Shown one piece after another: positions 24,338 through 36,114 of a DNA stretch of 64,000 nucleotides. The notes beneath the pieces are model-generated. The model saw only the letters and a list, made by a program, of their open reading frames with translations, was not told the DNA's origin and did not search any database. The stretch spans positions 13,499,426 through 13,563,425 of the forward strand of contig NC_135263.1 of the NCBI RefSeq assembly GCF_964204865.1. Reading direction: 5' to 3'. Within the stretch, counting starts at the first letter, position 1, and every line of letters starts with the position of its first letter. The DNA is from Styela clava. Lineage: Eukaryota; Chordata; Ascidiacea; Stolidobranchia; Styelidae. The position numbers and the translations under genes are program-made.

Positions 24338-27300
24338 TTAACATTTTTGAAGAAAATGGTCCGCAATTTCTCTGATCTGCCTTCTGATAGAATCAGCTTC
24401 GTCTCTCAATTGCTGTCGTACGTTTTTAGATTTCTCAATCTGGCGACGAAGGCGCAGCTTTTGCGCCGCAAGTTTATTTCTTGCCATATCTGTATCAGTA
24501 CAAAACGAGCGAGAATGAATATTTAAAAAAAATCAAAATGAGATCGCCTTTTATTCTTTGCGATACGACATTGTCTTCGCAATTTATTTATTTCAAGATG
24601 ATATGGTAATGAAAAGGGCCTTAAAACAAGGTTTGGTTGTCAGCGAAGACAAAAAGATTGTTATCCAGGACGGAAAACCCTATCACAATCGACTACTTCC
24701 GCATAGCCGAAGTAGGTTATTGCCACCTAACACAATAAAATTCCAAATACTAGCGCCGTGAACATGCTAACGATTCCCTGGCAGAACGGTATTGAATCAC
24801 ATATACTTCTTCCTATCAAATTCGTTGAATGCAAAGTGGGGCATTTGAATACAAATGTGTACTTTTTACTTTATTATTAATAATATTATGTTCATTACGT
24901 ACCTTGTTCTTGTAATTTCTTTAAAATTTTTTCTTCCTCTCCTTTCACTTGATCTCTTTTGTGAACTAAAATTCCATTTAATTTCATTTTTTCCTCATCT
25001 AATTTTTTCATTTCTGATCTTATTTCCGCAGACTCCAACGCCTTGTAAAAGTAAGCACCGCGATAAGTAATTACAACGAATTTGATTGAAACCTGTCTAT
25101 AAGAGACAAATCATTCATGTTGGGAGTTTAGGGTGCACCTGAAGAAACGGAGAACCTGGATTTCAATCTTGCATATATATATATATGTGGGCGATGAGAT
25201 GCCGACGCTTTTCAATAGTGTTGATGCCATTGGTAGCGCTTCCGTACATTTAGGTTAGTCCAGCTATACAGAAATTACGCGAGGCCCTTGCCGAAAATAA
25301 ATGTCTGTCTTATTATATTGTCGACGTTACTAGAAAATGACGCCGAGGTTCCACGTCTTGTTTCGAGTATCGTATGCTGTAGGTGTATCTTTATTGAGTG
25401 ATTTTGTGATAAAAATTTTAATATACTTCATTACTGATATTATCTCATGAATGATAACTTCTACATTCAAATTCCATACCATATTCTTTGATGTGACATA
25501 TTGATTTATGTTGTCTTGCACTCGAGAAAGTTTTTCCCTTGCCTCGGAAATTTTCCTGAAGACTTCGCCTTTTTCTTCTATCTAAATTTCGACGAATTCT
25601 GATTACAATCTTGGAACTGTATATACACATACGATATTCACATTTCCTGAAAAAGGAAAACTGAGTAGATCGATTGGTTGTCAGTCCATGTCGGATATTA
25701 ACCATTTGTTTGTTTCAGATACTGGGACTTGTAATTGACAGCACGAAAGAATAGGTAACATAACAAATGGGGATCTAACCCAAATGTCAACGTATGATAT
25801 AATGATATGATATATAACATGTGACCAATTTACCGTACTGAATCTAAAAACATGAGGTAAGCTAACATTGTAAAACATCAAGACCGGGATTGTAATATAT
25901 GAGGGTTCATGAAGATCAAAACGACCAGAAAAGATGACATTCGCCAAGAGTGAAAATCTAAAATGTAATACGGTTGTTTGACCTTCACTATCTTTTGAAT
26001 GTGTTTTTCCATCTTGCAAACTTGATTTTTAATTTGATTTTCACATTTACTTATATCTATTTCAGTTGTTTGAATCTGCTCCAATATCTTTTGTTTTATT
26101 TTCATCAAATCAAGAAGCTCTGACTTAACCTCACTAATTTCGCTCCTGCTATGAATCGCTGTTTCCTGCATAAGAATCATAATAGAATTGAAAACAAGAA
26201 CCATTGTAGCCAAATGACTACTCATTCCCCACACTCACAGAAGTTGGAGTCTATCAAGAATAAATTTCGCCTTTAAAAAGTGTTCAATTTGTCGATTTTT
26301 TTCAATAAAAACAGTTCATAAAAACAAAATTGATAACACCAACAATAATAAATGACCATGCAGTATTATAATATATATATACACGTAGAAATGTTAATTT
26401 ATAGAATTATATTGCCATCATGATGGTTAATTGAAAAAGGCTAAAGTACAAAAAATGTAACTTCGAACAATCCCAAATAAACTGGAGGAAATAAAAAGCA
26501 ATCGGACATATTTCACGATCCAACGCCGGTCAAGTCTGTAGTATTTCCAAGAGGTGCGCAACAAAGCAAGTCAAAGATGACTGGCATTTGGACCTATGTA
26601 ACAGTATTGTATTGTCGGATATATTTTTCTGTTGATGGTTTAGTAGGAAATCACGAAGGTAAATTTATACAGTTTTTCATTAGGGTACTCACCTTGCAAA
26701 GAACAATTTTTTGTTCCCATAGCAATCTCTCCGTTGACAATGATTGGTACATTTTCTTTTGAGTCTCAACATCTGAGTGAAGTTGTTTCAGGATTTGCTG
26801 TAATCTAGTGATATGAATTTATAATAAATGTAGAAAAGATGTCAACTCCGCCTTCATCAAGTCCATGCTTCCGAAAACAAATAACTAGCAAACTAATCCC
26901 ATACCCGACATGAACTGGTAACCGGACGAGACGCTGTGGTTCGCCATATAATTGAGCCGTCTTATCACTTTCCTCTCCCTGGGGATAAATATGTAAAATT
27001 GTATCAAACAACGAAATGAAAACGACGCATCCATCTTCAGTAAGTAGGCTACCGGTGCGCTACACAGCAACGACGGTATCAAGATCATGCTAATTGGTAA
27101 TATTCGTGTATTATGCCGACTAGCTGGACTTTTGGCGGATCGGTCGGGACGCCGGGACAAGACGTTGAAGAGTGGGACTGCCATTCCTAAAACGAGACTA
27201 CGCTAAGCCAAACTTAACCCACAACAGACACAAACAAGCGAAGCAAAAGGGAGTTTGAGAAGTGCTAAGATATTTCATACCCCTCCAGTGCTTCCTTTTG

Positions 27301-29512
27301 AAATCTATTCTGTGATACAACTTCTCCAGCAAATACACTCAAGTTTGGCAGCAAACGCTGAGAGTTTTCAACTTGACCGGATGGACCTGAAAGTATGTTG
27401 GCTAAAATCAATCGATCAATAATTTATTTTCTAACGCAACGTAAACGAATGAAAAGATAAAATTGTATATATATATATAAATATATCAGAAATTTACAGC
27501 TAACTCAGGAGTCGCGAGAAATCTCGAAACGTATTCAGGCAAGGGCACCTACAATCAGTGGCGTATCTACTTGAAATGGCGCCCATGGCAAAGTCTAAAA
27601 ATGCGCCCCCTTGACTGTTGTTTGACAATTTATAATGATTAGTAATGAAATAGGATACTTCTATGTTATTATTAGAGTAAAAATACGAGTTTCAGTTATT
27701 CCCAGTTTGAAATTATTTCATTAAAACGTTTTATTATTAATACTTTTTGCCGTTTTTGCGCCTCATGCCATGGCTGCCACACCCTAGATACACCACTGCC
27801 TACAATGCTGACTCAGTTTGACGAGTTTAAAAAGAGCGTACATGCAGATTCTACGACATTGTTATTATTGCCAAAGTAATGAAAACGATAACATATCACA
27901 GGCTCGGCAATATAGCGCATCGTGCTGGGCGTTGGGAATACGCTCTCTGTCGCATGGCCGCACCTATGATTTCCCTGCGTGAGTTCGAATCCCGAGGAAA
28001 ATTATGTGCGAGAAGATTGCTGAACTCCTCGTCGTCATAGAGTGGGTCACGTAACCGCTGGTCGGTTACGGCTTCCTCCACCCAGTGATTTCCCTACACC
28101 CCCCCTATAGGGGGTGAACACCCCCCCTAAAATTTCAAACACCCCCCCCCCCCCCCTAATTTTGAAGTGCGATTCCAACTCAAGTATATTTGTATTCAAA
28201 TATAACGACTATGGCATATTTATCAGTGTAGATGAGGGGTTCTAGACCGCAGTCTGCGGGCCAATTACGGCCGGCGTGACGATTTATAATGGTCCGCCGA
28301 ACTTGAGTGAAATAGTTTAACCCTTCATGTGGTACCTTGTGAGTTTTAGATACTGTCTATTGTTTCATCATTATCACAGTTTAAGCACGTTTATTTCGTA
28401 ACAATTGAATTATACTGGTATCTTATGTATACGTATGGGTATTAGGATTACACACTGCAGTATTTTAGATATCAGCCGTATATTAGGACAGCTTAAAGAT
28501 GTCACAAAACGAAAACTAGTCACTGAAAACAGACGTTTTTTTATATGAATGACAGCGTTTTTATTTCTTTATTGGAAAGAATCAAACTTCAGCGAATTGT
28601 CTTCTTACCAAAACATATTTCAGTTCTGAAGGAATACAACATTATGATCAGTTGACGCGCGTATTTCAAAATTTAATTCATTGCTTAATCCGTACAAAAG
28701 TCAAACAAACATGTTCAAAAAAAAATGTGAAATGTATAACAAAACAAGCCATAAGTAGCCATTCATACAATGCCAGATGAGCAAGTAACTTCATTAGTCA
28801 CTATCAGTTGCAAATTACTTGTTGAAACGTAGTAGTTTATATTTACGGTTGAAAGCCGTGCTTAAGCCGTTTTCTATTTCCCGGGAATTCTATCAGCTAA
28901 ATACTATAATTATTGATTTCATTACATAACAAACTGCAATGCTAGGTGTATCTAAAATCAAGCTTAGAGCCTATTTTGGTGTCTTTTCTCAAAATTTTCT
29001 CAGGGCGCTTGAGCGCGCCCTGAACCCTAGCCGTGACGTCCCGCATTTTTCCTCGCTCCCCTTTTATGGCCCTACAATTTTGGCTCGCCGTCAATCAACT
29101 TGGGGGGGGGGCGTTTCTTAAATACATACCATTTTTTAGGAATATAAATAGCCTAGTTTTATCTCTAATAGCAAATTATTTACCACCCCCTAAATTTCGA
29201 AACACCCCCCCCCCCCCTAAAAAGAAAAGCTGGGGAACATACTGCCTCCACCATCAAGTCTATGCACGTGAAAACAAATAACTGGCTAACTAATCCTATA
29301 CCCGACATACGCTGGTGAAGTTAATAATAAGATTCCCGTTCGATTTTCTCGACATCTTTAGACGAATTGATTTAAACGTAGGCTACATCATTCGGGTTAT
29401 ATGAAAACACACACTCACCGACTGAAGCAGGAGGCCCGCCATATTGCAATGCTCTTGCAACGTGCGGCAAAACAGGCGGTGCCTTCCGCACTATCTTTGG
29501 TGGTTCTTCCAT
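24338..29512 (-). CDS. Coiled-coil protein of 293 aa, seven exons, function not recognised
   Basis: Seven exons splice in frame: 29512-29419, 27386-27281, 26804-26693, 26165-25989, 25581-25480, 25041-24903 and 24489-24338. Intron phases are 1, 2, 0, 0, 0 and 1, and each phase agrees across its junction. The start is ATG at 29512, directly after a ctgtctttag acceptor-like site. The first 60 residues are proline-rich and non-helical (MEEPPKIVRKAPPVLPHVAR is the start). Nearly all of the rest is heptad-like, rich in E, K, Q and L, for example LQQILKQLHSDVETQKK, AEIRSEMKKLDEEKMKL and a basic C-terminal helix ending IREIADHFLQKC. No signal peptide or membrane segment. This suggests a structural, centrosomal, ciliary or kinetochore-type coiled-coil partner, but I cannot name the family. 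AATAAA on minus lies at 24293-24298. Two donors (after 25989 and 25480) are weak, so those borders are less sure. Its introns hold several transposons. Confidence 0.75.
26840..27010 (+). repeat. SINE 3' fragment in coiled-coil gene intron
   Basis: Matches the SINE from tcatcaagtccatgcttccg through the ggttcgccatata block to the ctctccctggggataaatat end. The 5' tRNA-like half is absent. Confidence 0.65.
27556..27798. mobile_element. hAT-type MITE, 243 bp, perfect 8-bp duplication
   Basis: Left end cagtggcgtatctacttgaa; right end in reverse complement cagtggtgtatctagggtgt. The flanks cctacaat (27548-27555) and cctacaat (27799-27806) are identical. It lies in the first intron of the coiled-coil gene. 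Confidence 0.88.
27901..29320 (+). mobile_element. tRNA-derived SINE copy split by a hAT insertion
   Basis: The 5' part (about 27901-28082) has a box B-like gttcgaatcc at 27983-27992 and runs through ggttacggcttcctccacc. It resumes at 29245-29320 with cctccaccatcaagtctatg, then the acaaataactggctaactaa block. The 8 bp at the break, cctccacc, is duplicated by the inserted element (28083-29244). Confidence 0.75.
28083..29244. mobile_element. Non-autonomous hAT-type element, 1162 bp, inside a SINE
   Basis: Left end cagtgatttccctacacc; right end in reverse complement cagtatgttccccagctttt. Flanks cctccacc at 28075-28082 and 29245-29252 are identical. Runs of C and blocks like ccccctaaatttc occur near both ends. 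No transposase is visible. A further repeat border seems to lie near 28230 (ctgcgggccaattacggcc). Confidence 0.82.
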
Positions 29513-30903
29513 CTAAAGACAGGCGTCTTATTTACGACAACGATACATTACAAAAATTTGGATGTGCTAATATAGTCAAGTTTACACTCTATAATAAGTC
29601 ATATAATTCGAATTATATATATGATTCGAATTACTTTGGCAGTCCCTGAACCGTTTACCGAATCTTCTTGCAATGTTGTGGCATTCTAGTTGGCCTTGCC
29701 AGATATGTAAATTCAGTATTGTTACTATTTTTATATTTTTTATCATGATGATATGTCGCACACTTTTTTTTGAAAAGTAAATATTTTTGGATGAAATGCT
29801 ATAATATCATGAAATTCTAATTAGTAGAAAAGGTTAGATATTCTATTCCCTCATCTATATATTTATTCGCACTCTGATTTGGCAGTTATGCTCTGACAAC
29901 ACTAGTTAGGCTACTAAACCGGTCCCTATGAAAGGAAAAGTCAGGAGGTTGACATGTCTTTACAACTATAGTCACTTTGCAGAGAGCTTGATGCGGTACA
30001 GCATGCCGGGAATTCTCGGTGGCTGTTGCTGCTGTGTTGATATGTCGCATTACTGCATTACCGTTACGTTATAAGCTGTAGACTAGGTACCGTATGATAC
30101 TGTAAGAGTCGAGTTGTTTATTTATTTATTTTTATTTACTTATTTTTACAAAACTGTTATGAATCCACAACGTGGACCTTAAAAAAAAAAAAAAAGATTC
30201 GAGTTGTACGGTCAAGCTGAAAACTACCTAATTGTACAAAGTAACAATGCTGACTGTGTGAATTAAACAATATTCATCGATTGTTATTATTTTTCCCCTG
30301 CTTCTTCATGTGAACTAATTAAGGTGCCAAAAGGAGTCAAATGATACTTTTACGTCATGCACTTCAATACTTCATTACTGAATCTGTGATGATATTATTT
30401 TCTTGTCCCTATCTTTCAATTTTTGATCTCGGTCTGTGTCCAATAAAAAAAAAAGGCTTTTTTTAAATCTTTGACTGTTTTAATTCTTCCAATGGACATG
30501 ATCGGTTACATCGGTACATGACCTCTCAAAATCCTAAATTGCCCTTTGATAATTTTAAATTGCCGACTCATTCACTCATTTCTTTATCTCATATATATTT
30601 TATTTAATCCCATTTGCATTTACCCATGGTACTATATTATGCCATGATAAGCTTATATAGGCCTACAGCATTTACACAAGGGTCGGGAGCCTAGATGACC
30701 TTAATCGGGCCTGCACACCGACCCGCACAAAACAATAATCAATCGCTGATTATTACTGATGAAATATTTTCTTTATTGTATTATTATCTATTATTGTTTA
30801 TATTAGCGTTGATTTTGTTTTTGTGGCAATAAAATTTTCGATTATGTTAAATTTGTCAGGCATGGTTAATGATATTGCTGCAAAATAAATTAAACCATAC
30901 TTT

Positions 30904-31345
30904 GGGTCTCATGTAGTTTCGTACCTAACATACTTCTAGTGGGTGTAGCATAACAAATTTTTCACGGGTCAATCCTAACCCCCACCTGACTACACCATCA
31001 AAAAATTATGTCACTGCGACGTCACAGGCTCTAGCCTTTCAAACTATACGAACTGACATCCGAGACGCTCAGACGAGCACCCGAAATCGAACAGTTATTT
31101 CTCTCGTTTTCTCGTCGCAACGATCCCAATAGGAGAGAGATCGATGACTGAGTCAGTTCTTTATCGTCGGTTCCGATGTCATTTCGGGCGATCGTTGATA
31201 TTTGGCAAGCTGTATGACGTGATTGTGATGTCGTAGTGATGTAATTTTTGGATGACGTAGTCAGATAGGGTTAGGATTGACATTACAAAAAATTGTTATG
31301 CTAGGCCCATTAGAAGTTAGTTAGGTACGAAACTACACGAGACCC
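30904..31345. mobile_element. Foldback-type MITE, 442 bp, long inverted repeats
   Basis: The first and last about 130 bp are inverted copies: gggtctcatgtagtttcgta at left against gggtctcgtgtagtttcgta in reverse complement at right, continuing through caatcctaaccc and gactac. Flanks catacttt (30896-30903) and cttacttt (31346-31353) differ at one base. Superfamily not certain; the 8-bp duplication favours hAT or a similar group. Confidence 0.8.
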
Positions 31346-31547
31346 CTTACTTTTACTGTTCACTCCCGATTAAAATATCGGCCAATTTGGCGGTGGCGGG
31401 TGGCGACTATTACCAGATTACTAAATTATTGATACGGTGTGGCAAATAGTTTTTTCCCCCTTCTTTATTATTCTTGTTTACTATGTAATTTACCATAAAG
31501 TTATCGTGTTTTATTTAGTTAATTTCTCTGTCTGTCTGTAGTTGTGT

Positions 31548-31707
31548 GTATGTGACCTTCCATCTTATATTCTGTACGTTTTAAACCTTAACTAAGGTTT
31601 TGTTTGCTCTCCTGATTTCATAATCAGTTTTTGTTTATTTATTTTTATCAATCATTTTATTGTTTTTTTTATTGATTATGGAGTTAAAATAAACTTATAT
31701 TAGACTA
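31548..31707 (+). repeat. Dispersed repeat, copy 2
   Basis: Inverse copy of 2664-2819. It contains ccttccatcttatattctgt, acgttttaaaccttaactaa and ctcctgatttcataatcag. Confidence 0.65.
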
Positions 31708-31910
31708 TACTAATTCGGATTTGATATTAAAAATTAATCCGAGGAAAATTGTAGAAATTTCTTTCTTCCAGTACTCCAGATATTTCCATATCTCACTGTA
31801 TGTTCAGTTTGAAATGTATTTTTTCTTTTTTCAGGAGCTCCGAGCAAATAATATTATACTGTACTAAATGTTACATTAAATCACTCAGTCGCCACATTTT
31901 GTTTTGCACA

Positions 31911-34900
31911 ATGAAAGTACCAGACTTCATTAAAGATCGAGTCCCTGGGATATTAGTAAGGGAAGAAGATTTTAGAAAAACCTTCCACCCCATCCCACTA
32001 ATCAATACGCCTACAGTTTTATTAGGAACCACTTTTGCATCAGCACCAATACTCTCCAACTACTTTTCATCCAGGCATTTGCTTTCTGGTAAGATTCTTG
32101 TATGAATACTTATTATATTCGAAATTTCTTTTGAAGCAAGTCAAATATATTCATTCAGAAATTCGGAAGTCATCATGACAGACTAAGTTCACTGCTGATT
32201 TCTCATATGAGAAATCTCTGCACTATGCGTTGTGGCTCATCATGCTAAGCGGAAGAAATACGCTCCCCACCACACCTCTTGATCACTCTGCGTGGGTTTG
32301 CAGGTTCGAATCCCATGCGGTGATGGTTATGTGCGAGAGGATTGCTAAACTTCTCACCGCCGTAGGGTGGTTCACATAATCGCTGGTCGGTTACGGCTTC
32401 CTCCACCATCAAGTCCATGATTCCGAAAACAAATAACTAATCCCACACCTGACATGGAATGGTAACCAGACGAGAGGCTGTGGTTCGCCATATGGTTAAG
32501 CAGACTTATTGGCTTTCCCCTCCCCAGGAATAAATGTGTAAATGCTCTCCTATCTAATCGAGTAAATCGGATTATTTTAGAAGCTATTTATAATCCGATA
32601 TTGTCATTGCATTATTCTAATCTATTACAGGCCCTGATGTGTGGGTCATTTTTATTGAAGTAATTTTTATTGTTTCAGCTTTTAGGGTAACTTGTTACAC
32701 GCTAAGTTACCTTTAACTAAGTTACTGTTAATTGAGTGAATCTTCTTAAACTCGTGTCAATATATCTATTTGATAGTTTGGAATGTATAACACCAAATTT
32801 TCCCAAATGATAGAATTCGATATCCTGTCTTGAACATAATGATTCAACAAAATGCATAATGATTGAATGGCACATTTTATTTTATTGCACAAACATTGGG
32901 TGTGTTTTTAATAGCTGAGTTATTCTCAAACAATATTAATGTATCATCAATTGCTGCCAATGATCACAATTGTTTCTGAATATTGGAGAATTGCAGACCA
33001 ACTTATGGAAGCTAATAATTTTTGCAGAATTTATGTAAAAGCTTACCTTTTTAAGTATAGTTTAATGAGTTTGAAATTTTCAGATCTGGAATGGTATGCT
33101 AGTATATTTCTTAAATTTTATAAATTTGAAAAAGTAAGAAAATGTGCTGTATGGGGAAACTGGTGGCCCAAATGCAAATTAATTTTCATATCCATATTAT
33201 ATTCATATTTATTTTTAACATCGCTCCGGTTTGGGCTGCAAAGGTTAGTGCCATGAAGGCTGGTTATGTTACTATAATAGCTGAATTAGTTTGATATTTC
33301 ATATTAGGAATAATCAATTTAATTTTTCGCCATCCTTGATGTTTGAGATACTCTTGCGCGCTATTACTTAGTTATTTCACTTAGAACATTAAATACAACC
33401 AATATTCTAACACAATCTATTACTTACCGTATTTTCTCGACTATACGCCTATCACGCGGATAAGCCGACTCCCTAATAACAGCTTCGAAATAGTGAATTT
33501 ATAAAAATTCGCATATACGCCGTTTCCACAAATCGTAACACGGCGCACGCATCTATTACAGTCAATGATGTTCTATTCAAATTTAATATTCAAATATCGC
33601 GATTCGCTACCTTCTTGTATATGACACATACATTCTAGCGCCGCTGTCCACATTTTGATTAAAACAATTTTCGATTATTATATTTTCTGTTTTATCCTAA
33701 TGGAAGACAGCACTTTGCGGCGCAACTAAATTACTGCCAACATGAAAGGAATTAAATCAGCACCGACTTGAAGTACCAAACGTATAACATGAGGACATTT
33801 TTGATTGAAAATATTTTACAATCATTATTTTATATTAAGGTAGTCGAGATATCCTGAGCGGACACCGCAATAAATTTGGTTATTTTTCGCAAGTCTTCTC
33901 AAACATGATTTGTGTGAGCTTCATATATGGGCTGATATATTTTATAATGTATGCCAAAGTGTCTGCCGATTATTTAATTGACTTTGAGTACCAGCTGTTA
34001 TTTGTCTTAGTCCTAAAAACAAAAACGTGGCCGGTGCAATGAAGCACTCCCTGCCCGATAACGGCACTTCAGAAAGAAAGCGGCTACCACGAAATAAAGT
34101 GATTGATTTATGACCCTTCCGTTTTGCTGATTCAGGAAAAATCGGAAAACACAGCTGTTGCCTAACCCATGGACGTACAGCACAGTATTTATCACATCAT
34201 ATTCATATGTTATTTCAACCTTTCAGTTACCGTAAATGGTTGTTCAAAATGATTGAAATTACAGTTTTATTGTTAAGAATTAATGCGTGAGTATTATTCT
34301 ACACGAAACTTATATCTGATTCTTACTTGTGCACAAATGATAACGTTTTGACCACGAGACGACTGGTAGATCAATGCTGTTTTAAATTTAATCAAATACA
34401 AGCGGTCACGTTTATGATCAGACAATCACACCTAGACAAGCGATCGCGTGTGTGGTTTGTGCGTGCACGCTCTTTATCGTGAGAATTAAGCTTGGTTTGT
34501 AGCTGTTGCAATTACCGGCAAGTCAGCTTTATATCATTTCGTTGCGTGATCAAAGTCTCGATGCGCGAAGGAGCCAATTTTTTGGTGCTATCTGAGTTAT
34601 GCGCGCATAAGACGGTCCCTTAGTTGGGTTACTTTTTTTTTTAGTTTTAAACTCGGCGTATTTGCGAGTAAATACGGTAGTTATTTCACTTAGAACATTA
34701 AATACAACCAATATTCTAACACAATCTATTACTTAGTTATTTCACTTAGAACATTAAATACAACCAATATTCTAACACAATCTATTACTTAGTTATTTCA
34801 CTTAGAACATTAAATACAACCAATATTCTAACACAATCTATTACTTAGTTATTTCACTTAGAACATTAAATACAACCAATATTCTAACACAATCTATTAC

Positions 34901-35623
34901 TTAGTTATTTCACTTAGAACATTAAATACAACCAATATTCTAACACAATCTATTACTTAGTTATTTCACTTAGAACATTAAATACAACCAATATTCTAAC
35001 ACAATCTATTACTTAGTTATTTCACTTAGAACATTAAATACAACCAATATTCTAACACAATCTTTGGATATTTTTGTACTATTTTGAGTAAATTTTGATC
35101 CTTTGATTTTCACAATTTATTTTTATTGCTACAGGTGTTATACCCCAATGCTTTATTTTGGCCAGTTTTGGAATATGGCTTGGATATTTTTCACAGAAAA
35201 TAATGTTGAGGCATAGAATGGGAAAAGTCAAATATTCTATGGATTACATGGAAAGAAACAAGCATAAGTTTCCGATAAAAGGTATTATCCTGTCTTGTTA
35301 GTAATGTTCAAATACTTTTATGATGTTAAATGGCCTGTTTCATAACTTCACTCCTGACAAGGTATTCACTTAGATTAGAAGAGAGGAAGAATCCTGCTAT
35401 ATTTTTGGTATATCCTTAAATATTCAACAAATATGAGTATATAAGATATATAAGATGAGTATATAAGTATATGAGTACATAAGATTTTTTCTCTGTAATG
35501 TGGTGCCTTTCCACAATACCAATGTGGCTTCGTGTTTTTTCATAACTATTGTTTGGTTCCTATTTTACAGAACCTGAATATTTTGGAGATCCTTCATGGC
35601 TGAAACATTTTAACCGAAAATAA
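31911..35623 (+). CDS. NDUFC2: Small mitochondrial protein resembling complex I subunit NDUFC2 (B14.5b)
   Basis: Three exons, 31911-32088, 35135-35281 and 35571-35623, splice at phase 1 twice to give 125 aa. Donors are gtaaga and gtatta; acceptors are tgctacag and attttacag. The protein has an N-terminal soluble part, two hydrophobic segments (about residues 33-52 and 61-78), then a basic region and a C-terminus with MDYMERNKHKFP, EPEYFGDPSW and LKHFNRK. This size, the two membrane segments and the tail resemble NDUFC2, an accessory subunit in the membrane arm of respiratory complex I, where a YxxxHPEDFP-like tail is found. The similarity is moderate, so the name is provisional. A tttttctttttttcag acceptor-like site lies about 75 bp upstream of the ATG. 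Intron 1 (3 kb) carries a SINE, a 56-bp tandem array and a TA-flanked element. Confidence 0.65.
32226..32540 (+). mobile_element. tRNA-derived SINE, best-preserved copy
   Basis: A box A-like tggctcatcatgctaagc near the start and a perfect box B ggttcgaatcc at 32303-32313 indicate an RNA polymerase III promoter of tRNA origin. The 3' body has ggttacggcttcctccacca, tcaagtccatgattccg and ccccaggaataaatgtg. It lies in intron 1 of the NDUFC2-like gene. At least five other full or partial copies occur in this window. Confidence 0.8.
33361..35064 (+). repeat. 56-bp tandem array split by an insertion
   Basis: One unit lies at 33372-33427 with a partial unit before it. Six complete units and one partial unit lie at 34681-35064, starting at 34681, 34737, 34793, 34849, 34905, 34961 and 35017. 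The units are virtually identical and start ttatttcacttagaacatta. A 1251-bp element interrupts the array after the first full unit. No conserved-spacer structure is present, so this is a minisatellite and not CRISPR. Confidence 0.95.
33427..34677. mobile_element. TA-flanked DNA element (Tc1/mariner-like), 1251 bp
   Basis: Left end ccgtattttctcgactatac; right end in reverse complement ccgtatttactcgcaaatac. TA is duplicated at 33425-33426 and 34678-34679, and removing the element restores the 56-bp repeat exactly. No intact transposase ORF is visible. The ends share CCGTATTTNCTCG with the 341-bp MITE at 13469. Confidence 0.85.
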
Positions 35624-35699
35624 TTTATATTCTGCTGTGTGCTACTTTTTCTTTTATTATAACGTTCCATCAAGTGTGTGTTGATTTATTAATTATCAG

Positions 35700-35945
35700 C
35701 TGGGTTGAGTTTTAGGAGAGCTACACCGGGATGTGCACTGCAAATCAAGTGCAGTCTGCTCCATATTTGCATGTGCATTTCTCGTATCTCGGACCAGAAG
35801 CTCATTGATTTTGGATGATTTATGTCGTATAATTAGCGAGTTATTGATTCATCAGTGATGTGACACGCGGTGTCGCTATTGAGTCGGGGCGAAGGATACA
35901 CGCCGCTAGATCGATAAGTCGGCGGTCTCTGATCACTATCTCGTT
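35700..35945 (+). repeat. Dispersed repeat, copy 2
   Basis: Similar to 22085-22400: gtgcagtctgctccatattt, gcatgtgcattt, gattttggatgatttatgtc, ataattagcgagttattgat and cgatcgataagtc-like blocks. It lies just downstream of the NDUFC2-like stop codon. Confidence 0.68.
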
Positions 35946-36114
35946 CTTCGTTTAATGTGTTTAAGTGTTAAACATTCTAAATGAAAAATGGTTATCATTG
36001 TTCTGAGAACTAAGTAGTAAAAGTACGAGGACGTGAATAAAACCAAAACGTCAAACAAAACTAAAGAGAAAGAAAGGGCGAGACAGATGAATTTAGATAA
36101 CAGACTCTCTAAAG

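Noticed and set aside
32939..33256. 105-codon frame in the first intron of the NDUFC2-like gene
   Set aside because: No recognisable domain, AT-driven composition (F, Y, L, I, K) and no splice signals linking it to a gene.
33361..35064. CRISPR-like direct repeat array
   Set aside because: The 56-bp units are head-to-tail with no distinct spacers and the genome is eukaryotic.
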